From the NCBI GenBank assembly GCA_035533615.1, contig DATLTM010000007.1, positions 1 to 22,937 of the forward strand: DNA of 22,937 nt, in the 5' to 3' direction. Shown here one piece after another: positions 21,865-22,937 of the stretch. A program made the position numbers and the translations under genes. Positions within the stretch are counted from its first letter, which is position 1, and every line of letters starts with the position of its first letter. Origin of the DNA: C7867-001 sp035533615 (GTDB lineage: Bacteria > Patescibacteriota > Minisyncoccia > Phycocordibacterales > Phycocordibacteraceae). A model generated the notes under the pieces. The model was not told the origin of the DNA. It did no database searches and was given only the letters and a program-made list of their open reading frames with translations.

Positions 21865-22937
21865 TTAATCTGTATTGAGGCAATGACCGATAACCGCTAA
21901 ATCACTTTTCGTGAGTTCAGGATAATTCCCGCAATAGAAACCGTTGGTGTGAAGAAATTCCGCTCCGGGCAGTAGGGACATCTTTTCAACATACTTCTTA
22001 TAGAACGGTTGTGTCTGCATATTCCCGGCGATCACCGGGCGTGCTTCTATTCCAGCTCCCATAAAGCGCGTCAAGTACTTTTTCCTAAGTCCAGGAGTCT
22101 TGCATATAACAACGAATGCAAACGGCGATAGGGTTTTTATGTGACTCCGGTCGAGGGGAATGAAATCAGGATTCTCCCGCAATTTCTTTTCGAGGAGAAT
22201 ATGATTTTCTTCCCGGGTCTTTAGATTTGCGTCAAGGAACTTCATTTGATAGAGCCCCAGAAAGCCCGTTATTTCTGTAGGCCGCAGATTAAATCCTAAA
22301 TCGTAGAATGTATATTTTGAATCAAATTCAGATTCAATATTGTATGTCTCGCGCCATTTCTTCTGTTGGTGCGGCTCGAGATTTCTGTCCCAACCGTTTG
22401 CACGGACAATACGGAGCATCTCGGCAAATCTTTCGTCGCTCGTGCAGACCATGCCGCCTTCTATTGTGGACATGTGGTGCGCTACGAAAAAAGAGAAACT
22501 TGCCCCGAGCCCAAAGTTCCCCGACTTGCCCCCCGGGAGTTCTGTCCCAAGAGATTCGCAGTTATCTTCAAGAAGAATGATGTTGTTTTCGTCACAAATC
22601 CTTTTTATCGCATCTAGATCCCCGGTAAACCCAAGAGCGTTTGTGATGAAAAATGCCTTGATGTTGTTATTTTTTATCGTGTCCAGGAGATGCTTAGACA
22701 TTGAATTCAACGTTGTCGGATCGCAATCAACCGCGACGGGGACCATCCCAAGCTGGATAATCGGCATTACATTGGTTGACCAGGTGAGCGCCGAGAAAGC
22801 GATCTGGTCACCGTCTTTAACAAGACCAATATTCTTTGCCGCTTGGAGCATAGCCAGATTAGCACTTCCACCTGAATTAAAGAGAACTGCATATTTTGAT
22901 CCTTGTTTCCTTGCGAACACTTCTTCGAATTCTCGGC
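21865..22937 (-). CDS. ColD/RfbH-like PLP-dependent sugar 3-dehydratase (N-terminus outside window)
   Basis: A fold-type I PLP enzyme of the DegT/DnrJ/EryC1/StrS superfamily, running off the window edge. The frame continues upstream of the GTG at 22918-22920 (REFEEVFARKQG), so that codon is not the start. Recognisable parts are FNSGGSANL, FSALTWSTNVMPI, ILLEDNCESLGT with the PLP-binding Asp, SFFVAHHMSTIEGGMV, IVRANGWDRNL, GFNLRPTEITG and GIEARPVIAGN. The second histidine of AHH (codon 22474-22476) sits where aminotransferases have the Schiff-base lysine. This substitution and the flanking motifs match ColD, the GDP-4-keto-6-deoxymannose 3-dehydratase of colitose synthesis, and RfbH/E1. The enzyme should remove the C3 hydroxyl of a 4-keto-6-deoxy sugar. 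The exact nucleotide is not certain. Confidence 0.88.
   Translation of the reverse strand, partial: REFEEVFARKQGSKYAVLFNSGGSANLAMLQAAKNIGLVKDGDQIAFSALTWSTNVMPIIQLGMVPVAVDCDPTTLNSMSKHLLDTIKNNNIKAFFITNALGFTGDLDAIKRICDENNIILLEDNCESLGTELPGGKSGNFGLGASFSFFVAHHMSTIEGGMVCTSDERFAEMLRIVRANGWDRNLEPHQQKKWRETYNIESEFDSKYTFYDLGFNLRPTEITGFLGLYQMKFLDANLKTREENHILLEKKLRENPDFIPLDRSHIKTLSPFAFVVICKTPGLRKKYLTRFMGAGIEARPVIAGNMQTQPFYKKYVEKMSLLPGAEFLHTNGFYCGNYPELTKSDLAVIGHCLNTD

Noticed and set aside
21865..22920. Start of the ColD-like gene at the GTG 22918-22920
   Set aside because: The frame continues in both reading and homology (REFEEVFARKQG) to the window edge, so the gene is truncated by the window rather than starting there.
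1..22937. CRISPR arrays, insertion sequences, toxin-antitoxin or defence genes
   Set aside because: No spaced direct repeats, transposase motifs, terminal inverted repeats or known defence domains were seen on either strand by eye.

Overview
This window looks like a chromosomal segment from a Candidate Phyla Radiation (Patescibacteria, Parcubacteria-like) bacterium. The inference rests on a short RsmI without its C-terminal domain, a two-helix mini membrane protein, a stand-alone TraG/HerA-like ATPase of a type common in these genomes, very tight gene packing, few Shine-Dalgarno sites, and a large locus made almost only of glycosyltransferases. TGA is used as a stop (for example at the end of rsmI), so the recoded Gracilibacteria/SR1 code is excluded. 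No rRNA or marker protein fixes the taxonomy.

Region 1 (1-2863, + strand) is housekeeping-like: the tail of an unidentified gene, rsmI, a 77-residue two-helix membrane protein and a TraG/HerA-type ATPase with a Pro/Ala-rich tail. Each of the three complete genes is preceded by a TGnTATACT extended -10 element, and two of these lie so close to the ATG that the mRNAs should be leaderless. Region 2 (2864-4495) is loosely packed. It has about 430 bp of non-coding sequence with a very strong bidirectional terminator hairpin, a short-chain dehydrogenase, and a lone 68-residue gene with its own promoter, strong ribosome binding site and terminator.

Region 3 (4496-13679, + strand) is a glycan operon. 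An ArnA-type UDP-glucuronate decarboxylase (UDP-4-keto-pentose maker) leads six GT-B glycosyltransferases, a GtrA-family membrane protein and a SAM methyltransferase. Four junctions are ATGA overlaps. The operon ends in what appears to be a frameshifted stub of a membrane protein.

Region 4 (13676-22937, mainly - strand) is a second, converging glycan cluster. Read in its own direction it runs: a ColD-like PLP enzyme with histidine at the usual lysine position (cut by the window edge), a GT11 alpha-1,2-fucosyltransferase, an AsnB-type amidotransferase, a GT4-like transferase, two GT-A (GT2-like) transferases, then a DUF268-like methyltransferase and a second, divergent GT11-like gene. One NAD-dependent epimerase (15461-16270) sits inside it on the opposite strand. 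Base composition drops from about 58% G+C in a sampled line of region 3 to about 37% in one of region 4, suggesting a mosaic of acquired modules.

Together the two clusters read as a surface-glycan island: nucleotide-sugar makers (ArnA-like, epimerase, ColD-like), transferases to assemble a chain, GtrA to help move lipid-linked sugars, and methylation or amidation to decorate it. No initiating phosphoglycosyltransferase, Wzx flippase, Wzy polymerase or ABC exporter is in the window, so the export route lies elsewhere or is unusual. I found no CRISPR array, tRNA, rRNA, insertion sequence or recognisable defence system.
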